Source: Theodoxus fluviatilis (lineage: Eukaryota > Mollusca > Gastropoda > Cycloneritida > Neritidae). From it: DNA of 64,000 nucleotides. A program made the translations under genes and the position numbers. The notes below the pieces were generated by a model. That model saw only the letters and a list, made by a program, of their open reading frames with translations. It had not been told where the DNA came from and did not search any database. Location: assembly GCA_034096865.1 (NCBI GenBank), contig JAWQFJ010001183.1, positions 26,001-90,000 on the forward strand, written 5' to 3'. Shown here one piece after another: positions 45,201-54,809 of the stretch (position 1 is its first letter; every line of letters begins with the position of its first letter).

Positions 45201-45289
45201 GTGAGTGTGTGGGTATGTTTGTGCATGTGTGCGCGCATTGTGAGTGTGGGAGTGTGCGTTGAACTTTCAACTTATCTCCCATGAATCCT

Positions 45290-45560
45290 GGCATTCTCAG
45301 GAGGCCACTGTGCCCACTTGGCATGACCTGCTGTTGGCTTGCCGGTCTCTTTATTATGTTGTTTTGTTTTGTCTGGTCAAGCCTTTGAACTGGGATATTG
45401 TGACGAACCAAAGTCTATCTTGTGTGGTAGTCATTTGACTTACATTGGAGTTTCGTCGTGATTTGTGCATTGATGGTGGAATATAGATTTGTGCTGTGGA
45501 GATGGAGTGTTGGTGATTTGTGCTTTGGAGGAGGATTGACTTGTGCTTTCTTTCAATAGT
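45290..45560 (+). repeat. LTR-like fragment related to the gypsy LTR at 51984
   Basis: Shares the phrase TGCCGGTCTCTTTA and a run of GATTTGTGCTGTGGAG / TTTGTGCTTTGGAG motifs with 52370-53000. Similarity is patchy, so this would be a distant or decayed relative, not the partner LTR. Confidence 0.35.
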
Positions 45561-45562
45561 AA

Positions 45563-46400
45563 AAAGGGGCATGCATGCTGATTTTTCACTTTATTTTCTT
45601 TTTATTCCTTGGATGTTTCTCCACCTTAATGGAAAAGTGTTTGATAATTTCTATTCATCATATTTCACAATTCTATAGATTTTGGAGGATGTTGTTTTTT
45701 AAAATAGAGTTGTGTAGAGTGCAGGAGTCGAGTACCACAGTATGAGTTCTGTGCGGCATTTGCACCTATTTACTTATAATTTTTGCAAAATCTATTGTGG
45801 CCAAATTATGTGGTTTTTGTGTGGTGGGAAATGATTTCCCTAAATCTGTTGAGTTTTACTTCTTTTATTGCTTGGCAAAGTACCCTGAGAGGAGTGAATA
45901 GTAAGAAATTCTTTTCTTTCAATTCCTGAGTGTTGTACTTTTCCATCAGTTTCGGAGTGGTGTTTCTGTTATCATCAAAATTATTGCAAGAAATATGTAG
46001 CTCATTCTTAGATTTTTCTTGACATATATGTTTTATAAGGCATGCCTTTATTCCTTCTGTTAAAATATCATTTTAATGTGACCTGTTAATGCAGAAAAAA
46101 ACCTGACATTCCGGAAAAGTGGTCTGACACACGCATGGTTAATGCACGGATGTGCATGTTGAAATAAGATAGAACAACAAACAGTACAGATTTACACACA
46201 AACAAAGCCAGTTGAAATAAATGTTGTACTGCAGGTATCTTTCAATTTTTTTAATTTCTCGTGTTTACAAGTTTGTGCTGGTGCTGAAAGAAATACAAAA
46301 AGTGCCAGAGGAGTACAAAGCACCTCGGAAATAACTAGTGGCAGTTAACTTCAAACAGCAATTTGTAGGGCTGATCAAGTTCACACACATCATATAGTGA
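45563..46400. other. no feature seen
   Basis: AT-rich sequence with no recognised gene or repeat family. Confidence 0.4.
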
Positions 46401-46479
46401 GACATAGGCAAACCAGTTCTCACAGTCACTTAGCACAATGTGTAATATAGGCAAGTTAGTTCTCACAAATACAGTGACT

Positions 46480-46673
46480 TAGCACAGTAAGTGTTGACGT
46501 TCAACTGGTCAGCTGGGCGATTGCAGGCTTTTATCCACCAAAGGCAACGATCTAGATGGTACATATTCTTTCCTGGTTTCACAAATGGAATGAAATTGAC
46601 GCCAACACAGCGTTCAGGGTATCTATTATCCGTTTTACATAGTCCCCAAGCACAGCGCTTGGTAGTCGGCATT
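46480..46673 (-). pseudogene. THAP-type zinc finger fragment
   Basis: THAP domains are C2CH DNA-binding modules of regulators and P-element-like transposases. The minus frame from ATG (46671-46673) reads MPTTKRCAWGLCKTDNRYPE, then GVNFIPFVKPGKN, then LDRCLWWIKACNRPADQLN and NTY. The first zinc Cys pair (residues 7 and 12), the aromatic-Pro core and the Trp of WIKAC are present. The final V-C-S-K-H-F segment is out of frame: TGTGCTAAGTCAC reads as CAKS in frame and LSHC shifted. A short deletion precedes it. A frameshifted relic is likelier than an exon. Confidence 0.65.
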
Positions 46674-46708
46674 ATGAAAGATTCGCGGGAATCTGGTCCG
46701 GAAAACAA

Positions 46709-46720
46709 GGGAAGTAACTC
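46709..46720. promoter_or_regulatory. GGGAAGTAACTC dodecamer upstream of the THAP start
   Basis: Identical to the word at the TRIT1 5' end (3708-3719) and in the same position, 5' of a minus-strand start codon. Confidence 0.3.
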
Positions 46721-47480
46721 CCAGAGCCTCGATATGTGGATAAGGTCCATTCAAGGGACACAATTCAGAGAGTGGACATATATGATGATTCGTGTATGCA
46801 AACGAAATTTTTTTTTCGACAGTGTTTGTCCAGAAATAACCTACACACGTACTCCTCAAAATATGCAAATGAACACTCAATCAGCAAATACTTCCGTGCA
46901 TGTAAACTTTTTCATTCTCGGTCAGTGCAAAGCCCATTACAGGCACTGCCGTCTATCAGCAGCAATCCCATTGGCTCGGTCTCCGCCATTTTTGTTCATC
47001 CGGGCCTCTGCAGCTAGACGCGGCGAGGCACCTCCGGTGCTATCTCGGCCATCCTCCTTCACGAGTGTCTCCTTGTGAGCGAGACGCCGTAGGCAGCCCA
47101 TAGCCCTCGAGTTTCCTGTGAGATTCCTTGCCTTAGAAACGCGCCCTAGACGTGCTGCTCTGCACACCCGTGTTTCTGTTTTTGCTCTTCACAAGACTGA
47201 TGTACAATGACCGCCAAAAGACCCAGCCCAGCAACCCAGGTGCTTATGAGGTTATAGACAAAGACTATGCTTTCGTGGTAGCTATGACAACGTGGTTGTG
47301 TCAATAGCGGAAGCGGGTTTTTGCGAAACGCATCATACGTGATCCTCTCGCGATACCAGAGGACCGCTTCGTTTGGAAAGGTATGTTACAGAAGTTGAGA
47401 GATGAGCGCTCACGGCGAGCGCCTGTGTGGACAGGTCCAGTCCGGAGAACAGTTTTGGGCTTTGCATGCGATCGCCCGAA
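46721..47480. other. CpG-containing stretch, no gene recognised
   Basis: CpG is less depleted here than in the left half of the window. Open frames on both strands are under 100 codons and lack recognisable domains. Confidence 0.4.
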
Positions 47481-47499
47481 GCACTCATCTCTAAAGCAT

Positions 47500-48030
47500 T
47501 TGTATTAGTTCCATACGGCATTATCTTTCTCAAGAAGCGACCCAAACTCTTGTCTCTGCGTTCATTCTATTCCGACTGGACTATTGTAATGCCCTGCTGT
47601 ACGGCTGTCCCCAGTATCTCCTGAATAGGTTACAGAAACTGCAGAACAACGCTGCACGCCTGATCCTCAGAGTCCGCAAGTATGATCACATTTTCCAGCA
47701 CCTTCAAGCACTGCACTGGCTTCCGGTCGAGTCGCGCATCAAATATAAAATCGCATGCCTATATCCTTTAGTGCATTCACGCATACAGGAGCCGCATACC
47801 TCACTGACATGATTCAGACATACACACCAGCCAGGACACTCCGCTCCTCGGCAGACACCTCTATTCTCTGCACTCCAAGAGTCAACACCAAATCTTTTGA
47901 CGAACGCTCTTTTTCTTTTTCTGCTCCTCTCGTCTAAAACTCTCTCCCTGTCAGCATTCGTCACTCTACCTCGCCTGACTCTTTCCGCACAGGCCTGAAA
48001 GCGCACCTCTTCTCAGTTTCATATACATAA
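47500..48030 (+). mobile_element. LINE reverse-transcriptase C-terminal relic
   Basis: Same family as 28794-29408. With frameshifts it reads IRHYLSQEATQTLVSAFILF, then RLDYCNALLYGCPQYLLNRL, then QKLQNNAARLILRVRKYDHI, then LHWLPVESRIKYKIACL. It continues YTPARTLRSSADTS, NSLPVSIRHS and LKAHLF. It retains the LHWLP segment that the 28.8-kb copy has lost. Confidence 0.85.
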
Positions 48031-48220
48031 TTAATCTTGAGGGAGCAATCAAGTGTGGAGTTTCTCCGTGACCTATAAGCGCATCCCATATTTGGGTCTC
48101 CTGGAAGTTTTAGAGCGCCGCTACACTATACACCCTGTACAAGTAATAATAGTGAGAGCACGTGCTAGTCCAGCCAGCCTATGATTCACTCATCCTAAAT
48201 GCCCCTCAAAGGCACTTTAA

Positions 48221-48286
48221 TGGCACAACGTTGGCTCAACGTTGGCACAACGATGGTACAACGTTGGCACAACGATGGCAAAACGT
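48221..48286. repeat. 11-bp minisatellite, six copies
   Basis: Unit TGGCACAACGT with single-base variants (TGGCTCAACGT, TGGTACAACGT, TGGCACAACGA, TGGCAAAACGT). Confidence 0.9.
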
Positions 48287-48391
48287 TTGAACAAAGGCAC
48301 CACTTGTGGTCCGTTGTACAAGTGCTAAAAATCGATCAGGTCCCGAAGGCACAGAGACCACAGAGGTCTAGATGGCGTACGTGCGTGAATG

Positions 48392-48400
48392 CGTGTGTGG

Positions 48401-48432
<32 letters not shown>

Positions 48433-48520
48433 CTCTGTGTGCCTGCATGCGTGCATACATGTGTGTATATGGATGTGTGTGTGTGTGTGTATTAGTGTAT
48501 GCGTGCGACCGTGTGCGTGC
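48392..48520. repeat. degenerate (GT)n
   Basis: GT repeat with GCAT interruptions. Confidence 0.9.
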
Positions 48521-48529
48521 GCGCAAATA

Positions 48530-49194
48530 AGTTACATGTTCCATGTGAAGTTAACTACAAAGAAAAATCTTCGTCTGAAAAACGACAAAGTATCTGGATC
48601 ACACGTAATTCCTCATGCCGCGGACAATGGGAGCGCCTGCTAATAGCTGACTAATCTGTTAGGTTGCTGTTCCGTCTATCATGCATATTCAATTGGCCCA
48701 GCGGCCACTCAACAGGAAGATGAGGTACCGAATGTCCCAGGAAGTCTGACCTTTGACTTCAACCCCTGTGTTCCACTGGGGAGGCCGTGGAGGACACGGC
48801 GTGAGGAGAGGCGAAACATGAGCCCAGGGGACGGTGACGCTTCATCCATTATGCAGTCGCCGGACCAGCATGGCCTTTCTGCGGCGCTCCTGCGAGGCAC
48901 GCGTGGCGCGCCCTTTGAATTCTGGCCTTCTGTACGAGGTCTGCTGGCGCCATTGCCATGGTGGGTGAACAACGGTCATCGCTGGGGAGCTGCCCAAGTG
49001 CAGCACATCGTCAGTCGAATTCCACGTAGGTGTCAGTGGTGCGGAGGATGAGCCCCCCAGCGTTCACTCAGATATGCAGGACCTGCGGCAACGAAGACAC
49101 ACGGTGGATGTGCCCGAATCACTGAGCGCCATCATGAACCATTTTCGCACACGGTTTTTGTTGTCAAAGGCAATTACTTGGATGTTTTAATCTG
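48530..49194. other. leader side of the gypsy element, no LTR found
   Basis: CpG-rich sequence immediately upstream of the gag frame. No copy of the 3' LTR start (TGTCACGACTC) or of its TATATATA promoter is visible here, so the 5' LTR is missing, displaced or highly diverged. Confidence 0.4.
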
Positions 49195-51474
49195 ATGACT
49201 TCCTCTCTAACTGCTCGCTGGGAATTGGTCGGTGGGAGCTGTTCGCAACTAGCGACTCTTTCAATGCCGCATGCATTTGATTTCCCAATGGCGATGTCCG
49301 AAGGAAAGACTTTCCAGGCAGTCACCGAAAATCCACCAGTATGTGCTATTTGGCATTACTGGGGCGTTTTGCAGGTACCCGATGTAAATCTGCCGTACCA
49401 GAGGTTGGGTGATGCCGCAATACCGGGTTCCGTTCTGGCGAGTACTTCCCCCGTCGTCGCCACTCCCACTCGACAGTATGTGCCAGAACCCAGAGGAGAA
49501 ACGCCGCGGTTACAAGGTCTGGGGGCGAGGCCAGAGAAAGAAAAGCCGATACCAGGAGAGCTTCCAGCGAAACGTGAAGGCGATGGTGGCTCACAGCTTC
49601 AGTGGCTGGCAATGTTGCAGTACCTTGATAGAAGGGAAGAGAAGGAACGTAGGGAACGAGAAATAGAACGGAAAGAACGGGAAGAGAAGGAACGGAAGGA
49701 GAGGAAAGAAAAGGAAGAGAAGGAGCAACGAGACAGGTTGGAAAGAGAACGAGAAATGCAGCGACGGGAAGAACGAGAACGCGAAAGGGAACAGCGAGAA
49801 CGCGAAAGGGAAGAACGAGAACTGCAGCGACGGGAAGAACGCGAACTGCAACGAAGAAAAGAAGACATGGAATGCTGGCGGCAGACACTCAAAGAGTTGG
49901 TCGGGAGGCAAGCTCAGACTCGCGAACCTAAGGCTACTCTAGCTCAAGTAAAATTGGAACCACCCAGATTCAAGCCAGGAGACGATTTGGATATCTACTT
50001 GACCCGGTTCGAGACCATCGCGCAGGGAGAGGAGTGGCCAGAGGACACCTGGGGAAGGGCGCTTATGGCCTTAATGGATGGTACAGCAGGAGAAACGCTG
50101 GCTGCGTTGTCTCTGCAAGAACTACAAGAGTATGAGGAGGTCAAGAAGGCTCTTCAAACCCGGTTCCACCTCACTGCCGAATCCTACCGGAAGAGATTTC
50201 GTCAGGCTAGACGAGACGCGAACGAAACCTTCCATCAGGCTCTACTACGGCTGAAAACTCTGCTGAAGAGGTGGATGGCGAGAGCTGGGAAAAAGGAAAC
50301 GTTTGATGACCTAGCCGATCTCGTGCTCCAAGAACAGCTCTACGAGACGATGAACGCGGGTCTAGCCACGGCAGTGCGAACTAAAGCTCCCAACGACGTA
50401 GAGACGGTGGCTGACATTGCGGACCGGCATTTGGAGGCCAGGTTGGCCACTGAGGTTCCAGCACCCATGGGGAGTAGTCAGGGCAAGGGATCGCCACGAC
50501 ACCTGTCTCCAGTGAATGAAAGGGACACGACAGCTCCAAGGGGAGTACTAGAAGCGGCCGGGTGTTGGCATTGCGGTGATCCCGGGCATGTTAAACGTCG
50601 TTGCCCATCTCTGAACAGGACGCTGAAACCCAGGGAGCAGGTCACCCAGGTACACTTCGTATCTGTGGGGACTACCTTTGACAGCAGGGTCTGCTTTCCT
50701 GTTCACAACCGGAAGGTGACGGTGAACGGGAGAGAGGTGAATGCAATAAGAGACACTGGAAGCGACCGGATTCTCGTTCCATCACACCTCGTCTTTCCAC
50801 AAGATTACACGGGACAAGAGATCCTAGTGCAGTCCGTTCACGGGACGCGATCACACCCTCTTGCTAGAGTCCAACTCGTTGCTGACTTCTTCTCAGGTAG
50901 CACGGAGGTAATAGTGATTGACGACTCGTCGCTACCCGTCATCCTGGGAAATAGCTGGCATGATCCTGAAGGAGGTGAAAAACCTATACCAGTGCGAGTG
51001 ACTGCCTCGCCAGTTCAGACAAGGGCACGGAGAGCACGCGGAGAAGCTGCTTGTCAACTGAGACAATCTATGCTGGGTGACGTCACTCCGGAAAAGCTCG
51101 CCGCTAAGCAACAGTCTGATACAACCCTAGAGAAGCTGCGCGGGTTCGCTCAGAAATCCGATGACACTAGGCCGACGCAATGTCGGATGATGAGGCAGAT
51201 CCTCTACCGTGAGCATGAGGATAAGCAAGGAAACCAGGTCCCCCACCCGTCCGACCTGGACCGGACTGTTGAAGCCAAAGAGACAATCACCAGCAGCCAT
51301 GGTACCATGTCTTCAGAGCATGCATATTCCTTAATGCCCCGCACCAGCATGTCGCCAAGGAAGTATCAAAGGAAATTCCCGCTGGTGCCGAAGCAGCTTG
51401 AGGGACCAGTGCTGAAGCTCTCCAAGACTGCCAGGCCCAACCTGAAGGAGCAGATGATGGGGGCACACCGCTAG
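49195..51474 (+). CDS. Ty3/gypsy (Gmr1-like) gag-protease polyprotein, truncated in integrase leader
   Basis: 759 codons with no stop. A variable N-terminus (1-140) precedes a very charged Arg/Glu coiled coil (about 142-245). The capsid region (about 250-425, ...PRFKPGDDLDIYLTRF... and ALSLQELQEYEEVKKAL) has the SCAN-like layout of Gmr1-type gag. Next is a CCHC knuckle, CWHCGDPGHVKRRC (about 457-470). The retropepsin has the active site DTGS (about 520) and the later VILGNSWHD. The integrase N-terminal leader follows (LAAKQQSDTTLEKLRGFA, ...ILYREHEDKQGNQ). The HHCC finger, integrase core and reverse transcriptase are absent. An open gag-pro suggests a fairly recent copy, but it cannot be autonomous. 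Confidence 0.85.
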   Translation: MTSSLTARWELVGGSCSQLATLSMPHAFDFPMAMSEGKTFQAVTENPPVCAIWHYWGVLQVPDVNLPYQRLGDAAIPGSVLASTSPVVATPTRQYVPEPRGETPRLQGLGARPEKEKPIPGELPAKREGDGGSQLQWLAMLQYLDRREEKERREREIERKEREEKERKERKEKEEKEQRDRLEREREMQRREEREREREQREREREERELQRREERELQRRKEDMECWRQTLKELVGRQAQTREPKATLAQVKLEPPRFKPGDDLDIYLTRFETIAQGEEWPEDTWGRALMALMDGTAGETLAALSLQELQEYEEVKKALQTRFHLTAESYRKRFRQARRDANETFHQALLRLKTLLKRWMARAGKKETFDDLADLVLQEQLYETMNAGLATAVRTKAPNDVETVADIADRHLEARLATEVPAPMGSSQGKGSPRHLSPVNERDTTAPRGVLEAAGCWHCGDPGHVKRRCPSLNRTLKPREQVTQVHFVSVGTTFDSRVCFPVHNRKVTVNGREVNAIRDTGSDRILVPSHLVFPQDYTGQEILVQSVHGTRSHPLARVQLVADFFSGSTEVIVIDDSSLPVILGNSWHDPEGGEKPIPVRVTASPVQTRARRARGEAACQLRQSMLGDVTPEKLAAKQQSDTTLEKLRGFAQKSDDTRPTQCRMMRQILYREHEDKQGNQVPHPSDLDRTVEAKETITSSHGTMSSEHAYSLMPRTSMSPRKYQRKFPLVPKQLEGPVLKLSKTARPNLKEQMMGAHR

Positions 51475-51765
51475 AAGATTCCCTGGATGAGACTCGGCAC
51501 ATCGGGCGATGCCTGCAGGCCTGCCAGCCCCACTACAAGGGAAAGTACTTGGAGGTTGAAGAGAGTGATCCTGCTTTGATTCGTGGAAAAACAGCCAGAG
51601 AAAGGAAAGAGAGGCAAAAGAAAATGAAGAACAAGGAGATGGAGAAGAGGGAGAGGAAACAGAGTGAAGATGGTGTGACATCTAAGAAGAGGATCAAAGA
51701 AGAGGGTTTGGAAAAGTTGAAGAAAAAATATCAAAGTGAAAGGAAAAAACCAAATGGTGGGATGG
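51270..51765 (+). other. foreign-looking coding segment inside the gypsy element
   Basis: In the frame one base off gag-pro, after a stop, the text reads HQQPWYHVFRACIFLNAPHQ, then HVAKEVSKEIPAGAEAA and a TGA. After the TGA come LEDSLDETRHIGRCLQACQP, then HYKGKYLEVEESDPALIRGK, then a Lys/Glu-rich helix (TARERKERQKKMKNKEMEKR). It does not resemble integrase or RT, which should fill this interval. The internal TGA could be a CGA codon decayed by CpG transition. An alternative is that part of it (VPKQLEGPVLKL in the gag frame) is a remnant of the integrase leader. Confidence 0.45.
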
Positions 51766-51769
51766 ACTC

Positions 51770-51942
51770 AAAGGGAATTCGCGCTAGAAACCGGCCATCA
51801 ACCGCTCCGGTACCTCCAGACCATGAAAGCTTCCAATGGACGTTTGACCGGTTGGGCTCTGCAACTCCAGAACTTCAACTTCAGGGTCAAAGTAATACCA
51901 GGAAAAGAGAACCTTGGAGCAGACTTTTTGAGTCGTATTTGA
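51770..51942 (+). pseudogene. RNase H C-terminal remnant of the gypsy pol
   Basis: The frame reads REFALETGHQPLRYLQTMKA, then GRLTGWALQLQNFNFRVKVI, then PGKENLGADFLSRI and a stop. This is the end of a Ty3/gypsy RNase H. The usual TDH is TGH here. It ends only 28 bp before the polypurine tract, with no integrase between, so RNase H was the last pol domain. Confidence 0.85.
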
Positions 51943-51970
51943 ATGATCGTTCTGACGCAAGGGTCAGACC

Positions 51971-51983
51971 TAGGGGGGAGGTC
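51971..51983 (+). promoter_or_regulatory. polypurine tract
   Basis: TAGGGGGGAGGTC directly before the TGTCACGAC start of the 3' LTR. It would prime plus-strand DNA synthesis. Confidence 0.75.
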
Positions 51984-53120
51984 TGTCACGACTCAAAGAG
52001 GTGGTAGGGCTTTAAGTCCGCTCCCGGTCCTGGACAATGCACCTTTAAGAGTTTTGCGGTGTCAGCACTTGCTAAGCTGCACCGTGTCGCACGTGCAATG
52101 CAAGCCGTCATGTGGCAGAACGTGCAAAACATTTCTTTTTGCGGGAATGAACCCTATATATAGGGACGTGTATTTCGCTAAGGGGAGGAACTTTTGGAAA
52201 CAAGACTTTTCGTCGGCCACTGTGTGTTGGTGCCGCGTCTCCGAGGGCCGCTGTGCCGGTAGTAAGGCCTGGGTTTTGGCTTACCGGTCTGGTTGTGGGT
52301 GTGTGATTTCTTGCTGGGCGGTGTCTCAGGGGCCCGTTTGTGGCCAGTTGGCAAGGCCGGGTTTTGGTCTGCCGGTCTCTTTACTGGTGTTGTAAAGAGG
52401 GGAAAAGTGTTCTTGGTGTCTCGTCGTCGGGCCTTTAACGGTGACATTGTGATGGTTCACAGGCTGATCTTCTTTGTAATTTAATCCCATGTTAGTCTTG
52501 CTGTGTCTGCGGGGATCTGACGTCTGCTGACGAAGTCAGTGTCACTGACAGCGCCAAGCTTCCTATAGTAGGGGTGCAGGGCCGTCACGGCCGATGGATT
52601 TGAACGTTGTGGACTCGTGTTGACGTTCATGAGGGGGTGACTTGCACTTTGAAGTGGTTTTGGAACATTGTAGGAATAATTGTAGTAATTAGAGGTTTTG
52701 GTTGTTTGTTCCTTGACAAGAATTGATGTGAACTTACTGGTGGAAAGTTTTAGCGGATTGCAATTGGTGTGTTGGGGTGATAATCATTGATGATTTGAGT
52801 TGAAAGTATTGTTTGTGCTTTGTGGAGCTTTTGTTGTAGATTTGTGCTGGAGTGTTCTGGCATATTGGTAGTTGTGGAGTGAGGTGTGAAATTATATTTG
52901 CGTTGACGGGTTCTTTCTTGTATTATGTTATGAAAGTATTGTTTGTGCTTTGGGGAGCTTTTGTAGGTTTGTGATTGTTGTTTATTCTGTGGAGAGATTT
53001 TGTTGTGGATTTGTGCTGGAGTGTTCTGGCATAATGGTGGTTGTGGAGTGAGGTGTGAAATTATATTTGCATTGACTGGTTTTTTCTTGTATTATGTTAT
53101 TAAATTGTTATATTTGATTT
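51984..53120 (+). mobile_element. 3' LTR of the Gmr1-like element (right end approximate)
   Basis: Starts TGTCACGACTC after the polypurine tract. A TATA box TATATATA is at 52155-52162, giving a U3 of about 200 bp. Downstream R/U5-like sequence is T/G-rich with TTTGTGCT repeats. The exact right end is not defined because the 5' LTR partner was not found. Confidence 0.6.
52802..53102. repeat. tandem duplication inside the LTR
   Basis: Unit 1 (52802-52931) and unit 2 (52932-53102) share GAAAGTATTGTTTGTGCTTT, then GGAGTGTTCTGGCAT, then GTGAGGTGTGAAATTATATT. Unit 2 has about 40 extra bases after its first third. Confidence 0.85.
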
Positions 53121-53485
53121 ATGTCTGGTGTGGCGTTGTTTTGAATAGTGTTAGGTTGTTGGACAATCAGGCGATTTTCCCTTTAAAACATAAATATCTG
53201 CACGGGACTGCTTTTACATCAGCAGTCAACCACCCGGGCCGTAGAATCATACAGCATTGACTTTCCAGAAAGTCATCGAGAAGCTACCAGCTTGTGCAAT
53301 TGGCAATGCAAAGTAATTGTGCAGGCGACTACTTTAGATATATTTGTGCCGTAAATAATATGATTGGTACAAGCGTACAACAATAATTTTCCAGGTGGCC
53401 ACAATGAATCCAACAGTGGCAGTTTTCGTTCAAAGCAGTTTGAACTCTGTTCAAGTTTGTGCTGTCTTTTTTCGTCTGTCGGTTT
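53121..53485. other. no feature seen
   Basis: Sequence beyond the LTR with no recognised repeat or gene. Confidence 0.4.
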
Positions 53486-53489
53486 GTAT

Positions 53490-53830
53490 GGGTCTGTGTG
53501 TGCGCATGCGTGCATGTATTCGTACATGCGTGTGTCCTTACGTGCGTGTACGTGTGTGTGTGTACGTTTGTATGTGTTTGTGTGTGTATGCGTGTGTGTG
53601 CCGTGCATGCATGTGCGTGCAAACGTTTTTATGATTGTGTATAAGATGCATACTTGTCTGTCTCTGTGTGTGTATTTGTGTGTTTGTCTGCATGCCCGTC
53701 TGCATGCCTGTCTGCATGCCTATCTGCATGCCTGTCTGCATGCATGTTTGCATGCCTCTGTGTGTGTCTGTGTGTGCGCGCGCGCGCGCGTGTGTGTGTC
53801 TGTGTGCCTACCATTCTCTCTGTCTGTCTG
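53490..53830. repeat. degenerate GT tract with a GTCTGCATGCCT minisatellite
   Basis: GT/GCAT low complexity, then six copies of a 12-bp unit GTCTGCATGCCT at about 53687-53757, then GT/(GC)n and (GTCT)n to 53836. Confidence 0.92.
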
Positions 53831-54212
53831 TCTGTCCCGCAAACAGCAACAGTTGCTAAAGTAGCACAAGCAGCAGCGGTCTGTCTTTAGTTCAATGACC
53901 TTTGTCTCCTCCTTGACCTCACGCGGAGATCTGACGGTGTTTTGACGTCTCAACTAGTGACACCGTGCTTGCAGGCATTGCTCAATATAGGCCTTCTTCC
54001 GTGCCTACCAGTCATACCGTGTCAGTACCGCCCTCAGTCGCTCTCTCCTTATTCGTATAGCCTCGTGCAGAGGAGGGAGGGACCTCGGATCGCGAAGTGT
54101 GGACGTGATTATGGGTGTGACCCATGAAAAGCCATTCACTGAAAGGATTGGAAAATGTCAATAGTCATTACTCGTAATGCAGACCCAACCTTTTTCTTTT
54201 TCACTTCCGGAC

Positions 54213-54214
<2 letters not shown>

Positions 54215-54298
<84 letters not shown>

Positions 54299-54468
54299 AT
54301 TCATGTGTGTTTTGTGAGAACTGGAATGCATGTTTTACTTCATTCGTGGTAAAATTTTTGCGAAATAATCCGACTTCAGAAACATCAGTTGAGGCCAAAA
54401 ATAGCCTGCAAAGACTGAGAGTCCCTCCTCCCCCTCACCCCCTCTCCTGAAAATATCCAATCGGTGTG

Positions 54469-54528
<60 letters not shown>

Positions 54529-54546
54529 TGTGTGTGTGTGCGTGTT

Positions 54547-54581
<35 letters not shown>

Positions 54582-54603
54582 GGTGTGTGTGTGTGTGTGG
54601 TGT

Positions 54604-54672
<69 letters not shown>

Positions 54673-54685
54673 GTGTTTGTGTGTT

Positions 54686-54742
<57 letters not shown>

Positions 54743-54805
54743 GTGGTGTGTGTGTGTGTTTGTGTGTGTGTGGTGTGGTGTGTGTGTGTGTGTGTGTGTG
54801 CGCGC
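54215..54805. repeat. two (GT)n arrays
   Basis: GT 54213-54280 and a 340-bp GT array 54463-54805 with regularly scattered GTTT, GTGG and GCGT variants. Between them is about 160 bp of unique sequence. Confidence 0.95.
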
Positions 54806-54809
54806 GCAA

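Noticed and set aside
45290..45560. 5' LTR partner for the gypsy element
   Set aside because: Only short phrases match the 3' LTR, the U3 start TGTCACGAC and TATA box are missing, and it is 3.6 kb from the gag start; kept only as a weak relative.
49591..49911. Minus-strand frames of about 100 codons opposite the gag coiled coil
   Set aside because: Shadow of the Arg/Glu-rich gag segment, whose GAA/AGA codons read as Ser/Phe/Leu on the other strand.
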